Assembly (NCBI GenBank): GCA_021324655.1
Contig: JAJPIP010000095.1
Coordinates: forward strand, 1 to 64,000
DNA: 64,000 nucleotides
Direction of reading: 5' to 3'
Source of the DNA: Pseudomonadota bacterium
Lineage (GTDB): Bacteria > Chloroflexota > UBA5177
Program-made: the position numbers and the translations under genes
The notes under the pieces: generated by a model
Told to the model about the DNA's origin: nothing
Seen by the model: only the letters and a program-made list of their open reading frames with translations
The model's database searches: none
Part shown: in pieces, positions 33,034-41,899 of the stretch
How the letters are laid out: the number at the start of each line of letters is the position of its first letter
Position numbering within the stretch: the first letter of the stretch is position 1

Positions 33034-33945
33034 CTACCCAAGTGCCGGGAGGCCGCCCAGCGGCGTCGCATTGAGGACAGCGGCCCGCACGGCACGCTCG
33101 ACGGCACGCGCAGCCGCTGTACCGAGCAGGAGGGGATCGGGGGCCGGCCCCCGTCCGGTAGCCAGGGCAAACAGTGTGTCGCCGTCATACAGCGTGTGGA
33201 CGGGCCGGATGGTGCGCGCCAGTCCCGTCTGCCCGGACACTGCCAGGTACTGAGCGCGCTCCGGATCGAGTTGCGCATCGGTGGCGACGACCCCGATCGT
33301 CGTGTTCATGGCCGGCGGTTTCGTCTCGTCTGTATCGTTTCCCCGCCCCCCGGCGAGTACCTGTCCGTTCGAAGCCAGGACATCTCCCATGGCATTGACG
33401 GCGACGATCGCCCCCACGGTGATGTCGGCGATGCGCTCGCTGGCCGTGCCGATGCCGGACTTGACCGCCCACGCCAGGCCCTGCAGCTTGCCCACCGTCG
33501 CGCCGGTGCCGGCACCGACACAACCCTGTGCCACCGGCCCCCCGGCGGCCTGCGACGCCGCGCGGTATCCCATGGCCCCGTCGGGCCAGACCGGCTTCCC
33601 GATCCCGAGGTCGAAGATGACGGCGCCGGGAACGATCGGCACCTTGATGATCCCCGTGTCGAAGCCGAGGCCGTTCTCGTAGAGGTATCGCACCACGCCG
33701 CCGGCGGCGTCGAGACCAAAGGCGCTCCCCCCGGTCAGCAGAATGGCCTGTGCCCGCTCCACCAGCGTCGCCGGCCGGCACAGGTCGGTCTCCCGTGTCC
33801 CGGGAGCGGATCCTCGCACGTCCACTCCTACCACGGCGCCGCCCCGACACAGCACCACCGTACAGCCCGTCAGGCTGTCTACATCCTGTACCTGACCAAC
33901 TTCAATGCCCGCCACGTCGGTTATGGCGTCGTACATTGACCTCAC
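33034..33945 (-). CDS. P1/S58-family self-processing aminohydrolase (DmpA/NylC-like)
   Basis: A 303-residue protein of the DmpA/NylC family of N-terminal nucleophile hydrolases. GGSAFGLDAAGGV and GCVGAGTGATVGK are family hallmarks. The autoprocessing site is expected before T215 in PAMN/TTIGVVATDA, as in NylC, where the freed Thr is the catalytic nucleophile; DmpA itself uses Ser. Members cleave aminopeptide, beta-peptide or nylon-oligomer amide bonds. Start is ATG 33945 or 33936. A strong terminator follows. Confidence 0.88.
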   Translation of the reverse strand: MRSMYDAITDVAGIEVGQVQDVDSLTGCTVVLCRGGAVVGVDVRGSAPGTRETDLCRPATLVERAQAILLTGGSAFGLDAAGGVVRYLYENGLGFDTGIIKVPIVPGAVIFDLGIGKPVWPDGAMGYRAASQAAGGPVAQGCVGAGTGATVGKLQGLAWAVKSGIGTASERIADITVGAIVAVNAMGDVLASNGQVLAGGRGNDTDETKPPAMNTTIGVVATDAQLDPERAQYLAVSGQTGLARTIRPVHTLYDGDTLFALATGRGPAPDPLLLGTAAARAVERAVRAAVLNATPLGGLPALG

Positions 33946-34134
33946 GGTATCGTGAGATGCCGCTTGGGCTCAAGCGATCCAGGGGTAGGGCATAGGGCTC
34001 GTGCATTATCCCGTGGTGGTCGCCCCGCGTGGCGACTAGCCCGGTGTGGTCTACGTCGGCGACAGGCGGGCCGGCACTCGGGCCGGCCACTACGACCCGG
34101 CGATGCCGTTTATTCATGAGCCCTGGGGTAGGGC
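33946..34134. other. Intergenic region with hairpins and a 12-bp direct repeat
   Basis: No convincing gene lies between the divergent peptidase and panC genes. GGGGTAGGGCAT occurs at 33982-33993 and again at 34125-34136, where it supplies the panC ribosome site and start codon. Hairpins CTCACG/CGTGAG and GCTTG/CAAGC precede the first copy, and inverted GC-rich segments lie between the copies. The promoter of panC should be here, but I see no clear -35/-10 pair. Confidence 0.5.
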
Positions 34135-34995
34135 ATGGACGTTGTCGAAGATGTAAGTGAGCTGCGGCGGCGCGTGGGAGCCGAGCGGTGTGCCGGCCGG
34201 ACGATCGGGCTCGTGCCGACGATGGGCTATCTGCACGCCGGTCACCGCAGTCTCCTCGATGCGGCGCGTCGGGACAACGACATGGTCGTCGCCAGTATCT
34301 TCGTCAACCCCACCCAGTTCGGGCCGGGAGAAGATCTGGCGTCCTATCCGCGTGACCTGAAGCGCGACCACGCGGTTCTCGATGCCGCAGGCACCGATCT
34401 CCTGTTTCTTCCCTCGGCGGCGGATATGTATCCGGACGGGGCGGGGGCGCAAGCCATCTGGGTCGAACCGGGGGCACTGGCCGGGAATCTCTGCGGCGCG
34501 TCGCGCCCGGGACATTTCCGCGGGGTCGCGACTGTCGTCACCAAGCTTCTCAACATGGTGCAACCCGATACGCTGTACCTCGGGCAGAAGGACGTGCAGC
34601 AAGCTGCCATTCTTCGCCGCATGGTGCGTGACCTTGCCTTTCCGGTGTCCGTCCGGGTGCTGCCGACAGTGCGAGAGCCGGATGGTCTCGCCCTCAGCTC
34701 GCGCAACGCCTACCTCACACCGGAAGAACGGGCAGAAGCGCCTGCCCTGAAACGTGCGCTGGATTGCGCGCTGGCGATGATCGGGACCGGTGAGCGCGAT
34801 GTCGCTCGGTTAGTCGCCGGCATGGAGGAGGTGATTCGGCGTGACGCGCCGGATGGCCGGATCGATTACATCTCGGTGGTGGACGCCGCGACGCTGCAGC
34901 CCGTCGTGTCTCTCCAGGGCGATGTCCTCATCGCCCTTGCGGTCTATCTTGGAAAGGCGCGGCTCATTGACAACGCAGAGATCACGATCGGATAA
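34135..34995 (+). CDS. panC: Pantoate--beta-alanine ligase
   Basis: A 286-residue enzyme that joins pantoate and beta-alanine with ATP in pantothenate synthesis. VPTMGYLHAGH contains the nucleotidyltransferase HxGH motif, SIFVNPTQFGPGEDL the substrate-binding segment, and LALSSRN the KMSKS-like loop. Length is normal. It is followed 3 bp later by panB, the reverse of the common panB-panC order. panD and panE are not nearby. Confidence 0.96.
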   Translation: MDVVEDVSELRRRVGAERCAGRTIGLVPTMGYLHAGHRSLLDAARRDNDMVVASIFVNPTQFGPGEDLASYPRDLKRDHAVLDAAGTDLLFLPSAADMYPDGAGAQAIWVEPGALAGNLCGASRPGHFRGVATVVTKLLNMVQPDTLYLGQKDVQQAAILRRMVRDLAFPVSVRVLPTVREPDGLALSSRNAYLTPEERAEAPALKRALDCALAMIGTGERDVARLVAGMEEVIRRDAPDGRIDYISVVDAATLQPVVSLQGDVLIALAVYLGKARLIDNAEITIG

Positions 34996-34998
34996 ACG

Positions 34999-35844
34999 AT
35001 GCGTGTCACCATCCGAGATATCCAGCGCATGACCAATCGCGGTGAGCATCCGGTTATGGTCACCGCCTACGATTACACCTCGGCGCAGCTCGTCGATCGT
35101 GCCGGCATACCCATGATCCTGGTCGGCGATACGCTCGGCATGGTGGTACTGGGCTATGACACCACGATTCCCGTGACCCTCGACGACATCATTCACCATG
35201 CCCGGGCCGTGACGCGGGGGAGTACCAATGCCCTGGTCATCGCCGATTTGCCCTTCATGACGTATACGACGCCCGACGTTGCCGAGCAGTCCGTCAAGCG
35301 CATCATGCAGGAAGCCGGAGTCCAGGCCGTCAAGCTGGAAGGAGGGGCGGAGATCGTGCCGACGGTGCGGCGCCTGGTCGAGCTGGGAGTGCCCGTCATG
35401 GGGCACATCGGGTTGACTCCACAGTCGGTCAATCAATTGAGCGGTATGCGTGTGCAGGGACGCCGCGCCGAGGATGCGCGCCGACTTATCGCAGATGCTC
35501 TCGCCCTGGAGGAGGCGGGCGTCTTTGCCGTCGTGCTGGAGTTGGTGCCGATGGAGTTGGCTGCCGAGATTGCACGGCGCCTGCATGTCACGACGGTCGG
35601 AATCGGGGCCGGCCCGGGAACCGATGGGCAGGTCCAGGTCTGGCACGATCTACTCGGTCTGTACTCCGACTTCGTGCCTCGCCACGCTCGTCAGTATGCC
35701 CGACTCGGCGACACGATCGTCGACGCTTTGACCCGGTATCGGGATGATGTCCACGCCGGCAGTTTTCCCACAACCGAACACGCGTCCTCTATGAAACCAG
35801 AGGATCTTGACGCTGCTATCCGCCTCCTCGACGGGGAGGGCTAG
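34999..35844 (+). CDS. panB: 3-methyl-2-oxobutanoate hydroxymethyltransferase
   Basis: A 281-residue enzyme making ketopantoate from ketoisovalerate and methylene-tetrahydrofolate. [17 protein letters not shown] and [15 protein letters not shown] (metal-binding Asp) begin the barrel, KLEGG carries a substrate lysine, and [14 protein letters not shown] is the conserved phosphate-like loop. It forms the panCB operon and converges with the reductoisomerase-like gene, overlapping it by 4 nt. The product ketopantoate needs a reductase; no panE is present in the window. Confidence 0.96.
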   Translation: MRVTIRDIQRMTNRGEHPVMVTAYDYTSAQLVDRAGIPMILVGDTLGMVVLGYDTTIPVTLDDIIHHARAVTRGSTNALVIADLPFMTYTTPDVAEQSVKRIMQEAGVQAVKLEGGAEIVPTVRRLVELGVPVMGHIGLTPQSVNQLSGMRVQGRRAEDARRLIADALALEEAGVFAVVLELVPMELAAEIARRLHVTTVGIGAGPGTDGQVQVWHDLLGLYSDFVPRHARQYARLGDTIVDALTRYRDDVHAGSFPTTEHASSMKPEDLDAAIRLLDGEG

Positions 35845-36827
35845 TCGCCGTCGAGGTGCATCCGACGCCGCAACTCTCCTCCCAAGGCGTCGATCTCGCC
35901 GAAGTCTCGCCGGACGTCTGATAGCATGTCGTCCTCGTCCTCCGTGTAGGCGGCGATCCAGCGCCGCGCGAAGTCCCCGCCCTGGATGTCGGCAAGAACT
36001 GCTCGCAGGCTCTGCCTCGTGCTTGCGTCGACGATCCGAGGGCCCGCCGTCAGCGCTCCGAATTCGGCTGTGTCGCTAATGTGCCGGTAGAGGTACTCAA
36101 AGCCGTCCCGGTGGATGAGGTCCACGATCAGTTTGACCTGGTGAATGCACTCGAAGAACGCCAGCTCAGGCTGATACCCGGCGTCGATCAGCGTCTGAAA
36201 GCCGGCTCGCATGAGATAGGGGATGCCGCCGCACAGGATAGCCTGCTCCCCAAACAGGTCGGTCTCCGTCTCCTCGGCGAACGTACTGCGAATCACGCCG
36301 GCGCGCGTTGAGCCGATGGCACAGGCATAGGCCAGTGCCAGCCCTTCCGCATCGGTCCCCGGGTCGTGGGCGACGGCGAACACCGCCGGCACGCCGCGTC
36401 CCAGTTCATACTGCCTGCGCACGGCACTTCCAGGGCCAATGGGGGCAACCAGCAGCACGGCAACGTCGGGGGGCGGCACCACTTGCCCGTAATGATAGGC
36501 AAAGCCGTGCGAGAAGAGGATCGAGCCGTGATCCATGACGGGACGAATCTCGTCGCGGTACACGGACGCTTGATCCTGCTCCGGTACGAGCGATACGACC
36601 AGCGCCGCTCCGGCGGCGGCATCTTTGACCGGCCGAACATCGAATCCGTCGTTCGCCGCCTGCAACCAGCCGCGACCATCCGGCCTCGCCCCAATGACGA
36701 CGTCACAGCCGCTGTCACGCAGATTCAGCGCTTGCGCTCGGCCCTGGCTACCGTATCCGATAACCGCGATGCGCCGGGCCAACAGCAGGCCAGGATCAAC
36801 ATCCGCATCATAGTAGATTCGAGACAA
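35841..36827 (-). CDS. Ketol-acid reductoisomerase-like protein with altered active site
   Basis: A 328-residue class I KARI homologue with the NAD(P)-binding motif [12 protein letters not shown] and the knotted C-terminal domain. Metal ligands D190 and E194 ([10 protein letters not shown]), E226 and S251 are kept, as is H107. Two conserved catalytic positions are changed: the Lys of the APKxPG motif is I130, and the second glutamate of FECxHE is Q230. Both matter for the metal-dependent isomerisation step. The reductase half may survive, so reduction of a ketoacid such as ketopantoate (neighbouring panB product) is possible. It is 42 bp downstream of a hypothetical gene on the same strand. 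I do not call it ilvC. Confidence 0.85.
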   Translation of the reverse strand: MSRIYYDADVDPGLLLARRIAVIGYGSQGRAQALNLRDSGCDVVIGARPDGRGWLQAANDGFDVRPVKDAAAGAALVVSLVPEQDQASVYRDEIRPVMDHGSILFSHGFAYHYGQVVPPPDVAVLLVAPIGPGSAVRRQYELGRGVPAVFAVAHDPGTDAEGLALAYACAIGSTRAGVIRSTFAEETETDLFGEQAILCGGIPYLMRAGFQTLIDAGYQPELAFFECIHQVKLIVDLIHRDGFEYLYRHISDTAEFGALTAGPRIVDASTRQSLRAVLADIQGGDFARRWIAAYTEDEDDMLSDVRRDFGEIDALGGELRRRMHLDGD

Positions 36828-36869
36828 GGCCCCCTCTGCGCGCCGGGCTGCCTCATCATCCTACATGGC

Positions 36870-37268
36870 TTACGCGCTCAATCCCTGTCGGACCCGGTCG
36901 GAGAGGAGCTGCGCGCGTTCACGTTCCACGAGCGACAGGACGGCCGCGATCAGCGGCCGCTGATCGTCGGTCACGCAACTCAGCACGGCATCTTCGAAGA
37001 GACTACTCGCGGCCAGAATGGCAACCGGCGGCGCTCCACCCTCCAGGAGGTGATCCACGTAATTGCGAGCATACTCCTGGTAGATCGCCGGATCGTTGAG
37101 CTCCACCGCGCTCGCGAGTTTGTCGAGGGTCGACTGCACGTCGCCCGGGTTCGGCCGCATGTGGGCACTCAGCCAACTCATGCGGCCCGCGAGGTAGTGG
37201 TCGAGAATGGGGCCGGTCAACTCGCGGAGATGACGCGCCGTCTCACGGCGAAAGAGGGAAGAGGACAT
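36870..37268 (-). CDS. Hypothetical helical protein
   Basis: A protein of about 132 residues, starting at ATG 37268 (an ATG nine codons upstream also exists). It is all-helical and cytoplasmic, with segments such as LGGPILDHYLAG-like TGPILDHYLAGRMSWLSAHM and VDHLLEGGAPPVAILAASSL. The pattern recalls the N-terminal helical sensory domains of RsbR-type proteins, but similarity is too weak to assign. It precedes the reductoisomerase-like gene and may be cotranscribed with it. Confidence 0.6.
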   Translation of the reverse strand: MSSSLFRRETARHLRELTGPILDHYLAGRMSWLSAHMRPNPGDVQSTLDKLASAVELNDPAIYQEYARNYVDHLLEGGAPPVAILAASSLFEDAVLSCVTDDQRPLIAAVLSLVERERAQLLSDRVRQGLSA

Positions 37269-37366
37269 CGTGGTAGACAGTGTGGCACACCGCACGTCTG
37301 TTGTCGAGAGGCAGCCGAGGCGACTTTTTTGAATGTTCAGAGATTTGGGCGCCCCGATCTCTCGTG

Positions 37367-38338
37367 TCAGCTGCGGCGGCGGATGACAACATCCGCCAGG
37401 TCGATAAGAGAGTCTTTGGCGACACCGGCGGGAAAAAGGTCAAGCGCGCGCCGCGCTTCATCGGCGTACTCCGCCGCCCGCGCGAGACCCTCGTCAGGCG
37501 CTCCCGACGCGCGCACCGCCGCGATCACCGTCTCGAGGTTCTCGCCGGTCTGCAGATCCGCGAGGAGAGGGTCGCCACCGGGCAGGGACTGCGCCCAGAG
37601 AATGACGGGCAGAGTGATCGTCCCATGGCGAAGGTCATTCCCGGCGGGTTTGCCGAGCCGGCTCTCTTCCCCCACGAAGTCCAGCACGTCGTCGGCAATC
37701 TGAAACGCCATGCCGAGATTCGTGCCGTACCGTCGGAGTGCGTCTATGTGCGTCTCGCTCTGGCCGCTGACGACAGCTGCTCCTTCGCAGCACATCGCGA
37801 AGAGGCTGGCCGTTTTGCCGGCAATACGTTGCAGGTAATCGTCTTCATCGACGAGCCGCGCTTTCGACGACGCGTACTGCTGCAACTCCCCACTGCTCAT
37901 TGCCATCACCGTTTGACTGAGGAGCGCCATGATCCGGACGCTGTTGAGCTCTGAAGCGAGCGCCGCGGATTGGGCAAAGAGGAAGTCTCCCAGGAGAATG
38001 GCAACCGTCGGGTCCCACACCGCGTTGATCGTGGCCAGACCGCGGCGGGTCAGGGCCTCGTCGACCGAATCGTCGTGGACCAGTGTCGCCGTGTGAATCA
38101 CTTCCAGTGACGCGGCGAGCGTGACGAGCCGATCTCGGTCGTACCGTCCCAGCTTCCCGGACAGCATGACGAGGGCGGGACGGATCTGCTTGCCGGTTGT
38201 CTGAAAGACGTAGGCGAGAGTGTCGCCAAGCAGGGGGTGATGTCCCATCGAGAGGCCACGGAGTCTCTCTCCGACCAGGGCGATATCGTCGGCCACCGGC
38301 GCCAGGTAACCTGTCGCTCCGATCACGATAGTGCCCAC
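37367..38338 (-). CDS. Polyprenyl diphosphate synthase
   Basis: A 323-residue trans-isoprenyl diphosphate synthase. The first Asp-rich motif DDSVD is at 89-93 and the second DDVLD at 216-220; GKQIRPALVMLSGKL is the substrate-binding FARM-preceding helix. Two bulky residues before the first motif are small or polar (TLVHDD), consistent with a long-chain product such as the quinone side chain. It overlaps tatD by 16 nt at the end of a minus-strand run that may be one operon back to the rhodanese gene. Confidence 0.92.
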   Translation of the reverse strand: MGTIVIGATGYLAPVADDIALVGERLRGLSMGHHPLLGDTLAYVFQTTGKQIRPALVMLSGKLGRYDRDRLVTLAASLEVIHTATLVHDDSVDEALTRRGLATINAVWDPTVAILLGDFLFAQSAALASELNSVRIMALLSQTVMAMSSGELQQYASSKARLVDEDDYLQRIAGKTASLFAMCCEGAAVVSGQSETHIDALRRYGTNLGMAFQIADDVLDFVGEESRLGKPAGNDLRHGTITLPVILWAQSLPGGDPLLADLQTGENLETVIAAVRASGAPDEGLARAAEYADEARRALDLFPAGVAKDSLIDLADVVIRRRS

Positions 38339-39108
38339 CCGAAAACGGACGCGGCGTTGGCGCTGACTCGCGCCGCCAGGTCCTCAGGCGTCATGCCGCG
38401 CACGTCCGCCAGGACGTCCGCCGTCATTCGCACGTACGCCGGCTCGTTCCGGCGGCCCCGCCGCGGCTGGGGCGCCAGGACCGGCGCATCAGATTCCAGG
38501 AGAAGGCGATCGGCCGGAACCTGCGCGGCGACGGACCGGAGCTCCTCGGCGCGCGGGAACGTCAGGTTTCCGGCAAAGGAGATATAGCTGCCCTTGGCCA
38601 GGGCGTGCTTGGCTGTCTCCCCGTCGCCTCCGTAGCAGTGAAGAACGGCACGATCGCTGGGCTGCAGCGCAGACACGATCGCCGTCTCTGCGCCGCGGCT
38701 GTGGATGCTCACGGGTAATCCTCTGTGTCGTGCCCATTCGAGTTGCGTCTCGAAGGCACGTTGCTGGACCGCACGCTCCATTGACTCCCGCGTGAAATCC
38801 AGACCGATCTCTCCCACTGCGACTACCTTCTCCTCGCCGAGCAGCATTTCCAGCGCTGCCGCTTCCTCGTCAAATCGGCTCGCCTGGTGCGGATGAAGTC
38901 CGACGGCCGCGTAGACGCTGTGGTACCGGTGCGCGATCTGTATAGCCGTCCGGCTGCTCTCCAGATTCTCTCCCACGGCCAGAATCGGCCCAATCCCTGC
39001 CTCGGCCGCCCGCGCGATCACAGCCTCGAGATCGCCGAAAAGAGATTCGGCATCGAGATGCGCGTGCGTGTCCGGTAGCTGCCTCCGTCCCTCTACGGAT
39101 GATATCAC
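38323..39108 (-). CDS. TatD-family metal-dependent hydrolase
   Basis: A 261-residue TIM-barrel hydrolase of the TatD/YcfH type. DTHAHLD gives the first two metal His residues, VGEIGLDF the Glu, SIHSRGA and LHCYGG further metal His residues, and LLLESDAPVLAP the catalytic Asp. Such proteins are 3'-5' DNases or hydrolases with roles in repair and quality control. ATG 39108 overlaps the rsmI stop. The rsmI-tatD pairing is also seen in Firmicutes. Confidence 0.93.
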   Translation of the reverse strand: MISSVEGRRQLPDTHAHLDAESLFGDLEAVIARAAEAGIGPILAVGENLESSRTAIQIAHRYHSVYAAVGLHPHQASRFDEEAAALEMLLGEEKVVAVGEIGLDFTRESMERAVQQRAFETQLEWARHRGLPVSIHSRGAETAIVSALQPSDRAVLHCYGGDGETAKHALAKGSYISFAGNLTFPRAEELRSVAAQVPADRLLLESDAPVLAPQPRRGRRNEPAYVRMTADVLADVRGMTPEDLAARVSANAASVFGWALS

Positions 39109-39935
39109 TGGCCCTCCGGCTCCAGAGACAACCAGAGACGGTACGCCTCGTTGCGGGCGATCCCAAACTCGGACACCACGTCCTCGATCGCCGTCTTCCG
39201 GCCCTCGCCTGCGCGTCGTCTCGCCCGCAAGGCGTCGAGCGCCTCGTCGGTGCGATCCTCTTGAAGCGGTGGCGCCCCGGCGATCACCAGGGTGAACTCC
39301 CCGCGCGGCGCCACGATCTCGAAATGGGCCGCCACCTCGCCGACGGTTCCGCGGAGTATGGTTTCGTGGACTTTCGTCATCTCGCGCGCCGCGACCATCT
39401 TCCGATCTCCCAGTACCTCGCCGATGTTGGCGAGGGTGGTTCTCAGGCGATGCGGCGCTTCATAGACGACGAGTGAGTACGGGAGGGATGCGAGCTGGGC
39501 GAGGCGGTGGCGCTGTTCGGACGTCCGTCGGGGCAGAAAGCCGGCGAAGAGGAAGCCCGGTGCGGGTAGAGAGGCCGCCACGACTGCCGTCACGACGGCA
39601 CTAGCGCCCGGCAGTACTTCGACCGGGATCGCGCCTCGAATGGCCGCCTCGATCAGCTCAAAGCCGGGATCGGCGATGGCCGGCATTCCGGCGCTGGAGA
39701 CAAGCGCCACATCTCCCGACTCCAGCAGGCTGAGGGCGGCGTCGAGACGAGCCCGCTTGTTGTGCTGGTGATAGCTGATGAGGCGTGCGCCGATCTCAAA
39801 GTGGGTGAGCAGCTTGCGCGTGTGCCGGGTGTCCTCGGCGAGGATGACGGGTACCGTTCGCAGCACGCTCAGCGCCCGAAGCGTGATGTCCTCGAGGTTA
39901 CCGATCGGCGTCGGTACAACGTAGAGCCGCCCCAC
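39105..39935 (-). CDS. rsmI: 16S rRNA (cytidine1402-2'-O)-methyltransferase
   Basis: A 276-residue SAM-dependent methyltransferase of the RsmI family. LYVVPTPIGNLEDITLRAL is the family's N-terminal signature; AEDTRHTRKLLTHF, SSAGMPAIADPGFEL and LPGASAVVTAV are further conserved blocks. It methylates the ribose of C1402 in the decoding centre. GTG 39935, four bases after the HIT stop, is the start; the longer open frame upstream lies antisense-free but inside the HIT gene in another frame and lacks similarity. Confidence 0.93.
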   Translation of the reverse strand: MGRLYVVPTPIGNLEDITLRALSVLRTVPVILAEDTRHTRKLLTHFEIGARLISYHQHNKRARLDAALSLLESGDVALVSSAGMPAIADPGFELIEAAIRGAIPVEVLPGASAVVTAVVAASLPAPGFLFAGFLPRRTSEQRHRLAQLASLPYSLVVYEAPHRLRTTLANIGEVLGDRKMVAAREMTKVHETILRGTVGEVAAHFEIVAPRGEFTLVIAGAPPLQEDRTDEALDALRARRRAGEGRKTAIEDVVSEFGIARNEAYRLWLSLEPEGQ

Positions 39936-39939
39936 GATG

Positions 39940-40284
39940 TCAGCCGGGCGGCCAACCCATGCGCCGGCCACCCAGCACGTGCATGTGGAGGTGCCGCACG
40001 CTCTGCAGGGCTTGCTCGCCATTGTTGACGACAGTCCGGAATCCGCTGTCGGCGATTCCCTCCTGGGCGGCGACGCGGGCCGCCGCCAGGCACATCGCGC
40101 CCAGGAGTCCCTGATGCTCGCTAGCAGCATCGGCGAAGCTGCCGATATGTTCGCGCGGAATAATGAGCACGTGGACCGGGGCCTGTGGGTTGACGTCGCG
40201 AAATGCGATGAGATCCTCGTTCTGGAAGACGATATCGGCGGGCAATTCGCCGAGAGCGATCTTGCAGAACAGACAGTCCGTCAC
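39940..40284 (-). CDS. HIT-family nucleotide hydrolase
   Basis: A 114-residue Hint-type protein. The histidine triad is H98, H100, H102 in RHLHMHVLGG, CLFC near the start is the zinc-binding pair, and HVLIIPREHI the conserved strand with a fourth His. Hint proteins hydrolyse nucleoside phosphoramidates such as AMP-lysine. ATG 40284 overlaps the hemC stop by 4 nt and the gene runs directly into rsmI. Confidence 0.93.
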   Translation of the reverse strand: MTDCLFCKIALGELPADIVFQNEDLIAFRDVNPQAPVHVLIIPREHIGSFADAASEHQGLLGAMCLAAARVAAQEGIADSGFRTVVNNGEQALQSVRHLHMHVLGGRRMGWPPG

Positions 40285-41204
40285 GGACCAGTATAGGCAC
40301 CGATGCCGGCCAGCAAACGCTCGCCGACGTTCTTCCCGAGTGCCGCGGCCGCCTCGAGTGGGCCGGTCGCTGTCGCCCGCTCAGCCTGTCCTCCACGGGA
40401 CGAGGATGCCACGGCCCAGAGCGTGATGGCGTTGCTATCCACTTCCGCATACGCGCCGACCGGACTGGAGCAGCCGGCTCCAAGGGTGCGCACGACCTCG
40501 CGCTCGGCCACCGCGATCACGCGGCTGCGAGGATTATCGATCGCCCTGGCAAGCGTCAACGCCGGATCGGCGATACGTCCCTGGACGGCAATGATGCCCT
40601 GACCCGCATCTGGAACCCACCGGTGGGGTGGAAGAAACTCGGTCGCCTCTCCCAGCCGCCCGAGTCGCTCCAGACCGGCGGCGGCCAGGATGGTGCCGGC
40701 GTATTCGCCATTCCGCACCTTCGCAAGGCGTGTCTCAACATTGCCCCTGATATCGGCAACGATCAGATCGGGCCGCAACTCCCCGAGAAGCATCCGGCGT
40801 CGCGGACTGCTGGTCCCGATTCGGGTTCCGGCAGGAAGCTCCATCAACCCGGCTCCTGTTCCGGAGACAAGCACGTCACGAGGGTCGGCACGGGGCGAGA
40901 ATGCAGCGATTTCCAAACCCTGGACGGTGCTGTCGCCCGGTATGTCTTTGAGGCTGTGCACGGCGAGATCAATGGCTCCGTCCAGCAAAGCAGCTTCGAT
41001 GGCACGGACGAACACGCCCTTGTCACCGAACTGTGAGAGCGGCCGGTCCTGGACGCGATCGCCCTCCGTCCGGATCACCACGACCTCGATCTGCACCCCC
41101 CGGTGCGCCTCTTCCAGCGCTTCCTGCACCAGCGCCGTCTGCGCGCGCGCCAGGGCGCTCCCGCGTGTTCCGAGGCGAAGCTGTCCTTCCCGTCCCACGG
41201 TCAC
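40281..41204 (-). CDS. hemC: Hydroxymethylbilane synthase (porphobilinogen deaminase)
   Basis: A 307-residue enzyme polymerising four porphobilinogens into hydroxymethylbilane. RLGTRGSALARAQT begins the fold, SLKDIPGD is the conserved substrate-binding region, SSPRRR carries the arginines, and the dipyrromethane cofactor attaches to the Cys in TLGAGCSSPVGAY. It overlaps the HIT gene. Neighbouring heme genes (hemA, hemB, hemD) are absent, so the pathway is dispersed; ctaA elsewhere in the window uses its product. Confidence 0.96.
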   Translation of the reverse strand: MTVGREGQLRLGTRGSALARAQTALVQEALEEAHRGVQIEVVVIRTEGDRVQDRPLSQFGDKGVFVRAIEAALLDGAIDLAVHSLKDIPGDSTVQGLEIAAFSPRADPRDVLVSGTGAGLMELPAGTRIGTSSPRRRMLLGELRPDLIVADIRGNVETRLAKVRNGEYAGTILAAAGLERLGRLGEATEFLPPHRWVPDAGQGIIAVQGRIADPALTLARAIDNPRSRVIAVAEREVVRTLGAGCSSPVGAYAEVDSNAITLWAVASSSRGGQAERATATGPLEAAAALGKNVGERLLAGIGAYTGP

Positions 41205-41224
41205 AATCTAGCAGCAGAACCGGG

Positions 41225-41899
41225 CTAGTGCCCGAGCAGTTGAGGGATGGTGACAAACCGGTAACCGCGCCGTTTCAACGCGGTGATCAGAGGTTGCAGG
41301 GCAAAGGCATCCTGCGACTGGGCGCCCACGTGCATGGCGATAATTGCCCCGGGCTGGACGTTTTCCAGGCAGCGCTGGAGGATGGTGCTCACGCTGAACC
41401 CTTCCCAGCCTCCCGAATCGATTGTCCACATGATCATGTAGCGATAGCCGAGGTGACGGATGAGCGTCAGCGTGCCGTTGTCGTAGTCACCATACGGTGG
41501 GCGGAAGTAGGGTTTCATGGAGTGGCCGGTCAGGCGGCGGACAATGGAATCGGCAGACCGGATCTCCCAGACGCGCTGCGCGGTGGACAGCGGACGGGAG
41601 CGTGTCGAATAACCAGTAAAAGATCGGTGGTCGTACGTGTGGTTAATGAACCGGTCGTGGTCGCGCGCCATGCGGCGGACGAGATCCGGGTTCTGCTGTG
41701 CCCAGCGCCCGGTCATGCCGAACGTCGCGTGGATGTGATTGCGCTCCAGTGTGGCCAGGATGCGCGCCGCGTAGCCCCGGTCGGCTCCGGCGTCGAAGGT
41801 GAGTGCGACGACGCGGTGGGCCGGACGGCCCTGGGAGATGACCTGCGCTTGCGGAGCGGTCAGGGAGACGCTCAGCAGGAGCGCTCCCAGAATCTTCAC
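41225..41899 (-). CDS. Secreted polysaccharide deacetylase (NodB domain)
   Basis: A 224-residue protein with an N-terminal signal (KILGALLLSVSLTAPQAQ) and a NodB catalytic domain: TFDAGAD provides the two metal Asp residues, NHTYDH the HxxxH metal ligands, and FRPPYGDYD the catalytic Arg segment. It would remove acetyl groups from peptidoglycan, chitin-like or exopolysaccharide chains outside the cytoplasmic membrane. GTG 41899 overlaps the rhodanese stop (GTGA). The substrate is unknown. Confidence 0.9.
   Translation of the reverse strand: MKILGALLLSVSLTAPQAQVISQGRPAHRVVALTFDAGADRGYAARILATLERNHIHATFGMTGRWAQQNPDLVRRMARDHDRFINHTYDHRSFTGYSTRSRPLSTAQRVWEIRSADSIVRRLTGHSMKPYFRPPYGDYDNGTLTLIRHLGYRYMIMWTIDSGGWEGFSVSTILQRCLENVQPGAIIAMHVGAQSQDAFALQPLITALKRRGYRFVTIPQLLGH

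Noticed and set aside
33902-34117. 71-codon open frame on the minus strand upstream of the P1 peptidase
   Set aside because: No motif, biased composition, and it overlaps the peptidase start and the panC promoter region.
35841-36827. Calling this gene ilvC
   Set aside because: Two catalytic positions are substituted and the gene is not with ilvB/ilvN, so a standard acetohydroxyacid isomeroreductase role is doubtful.
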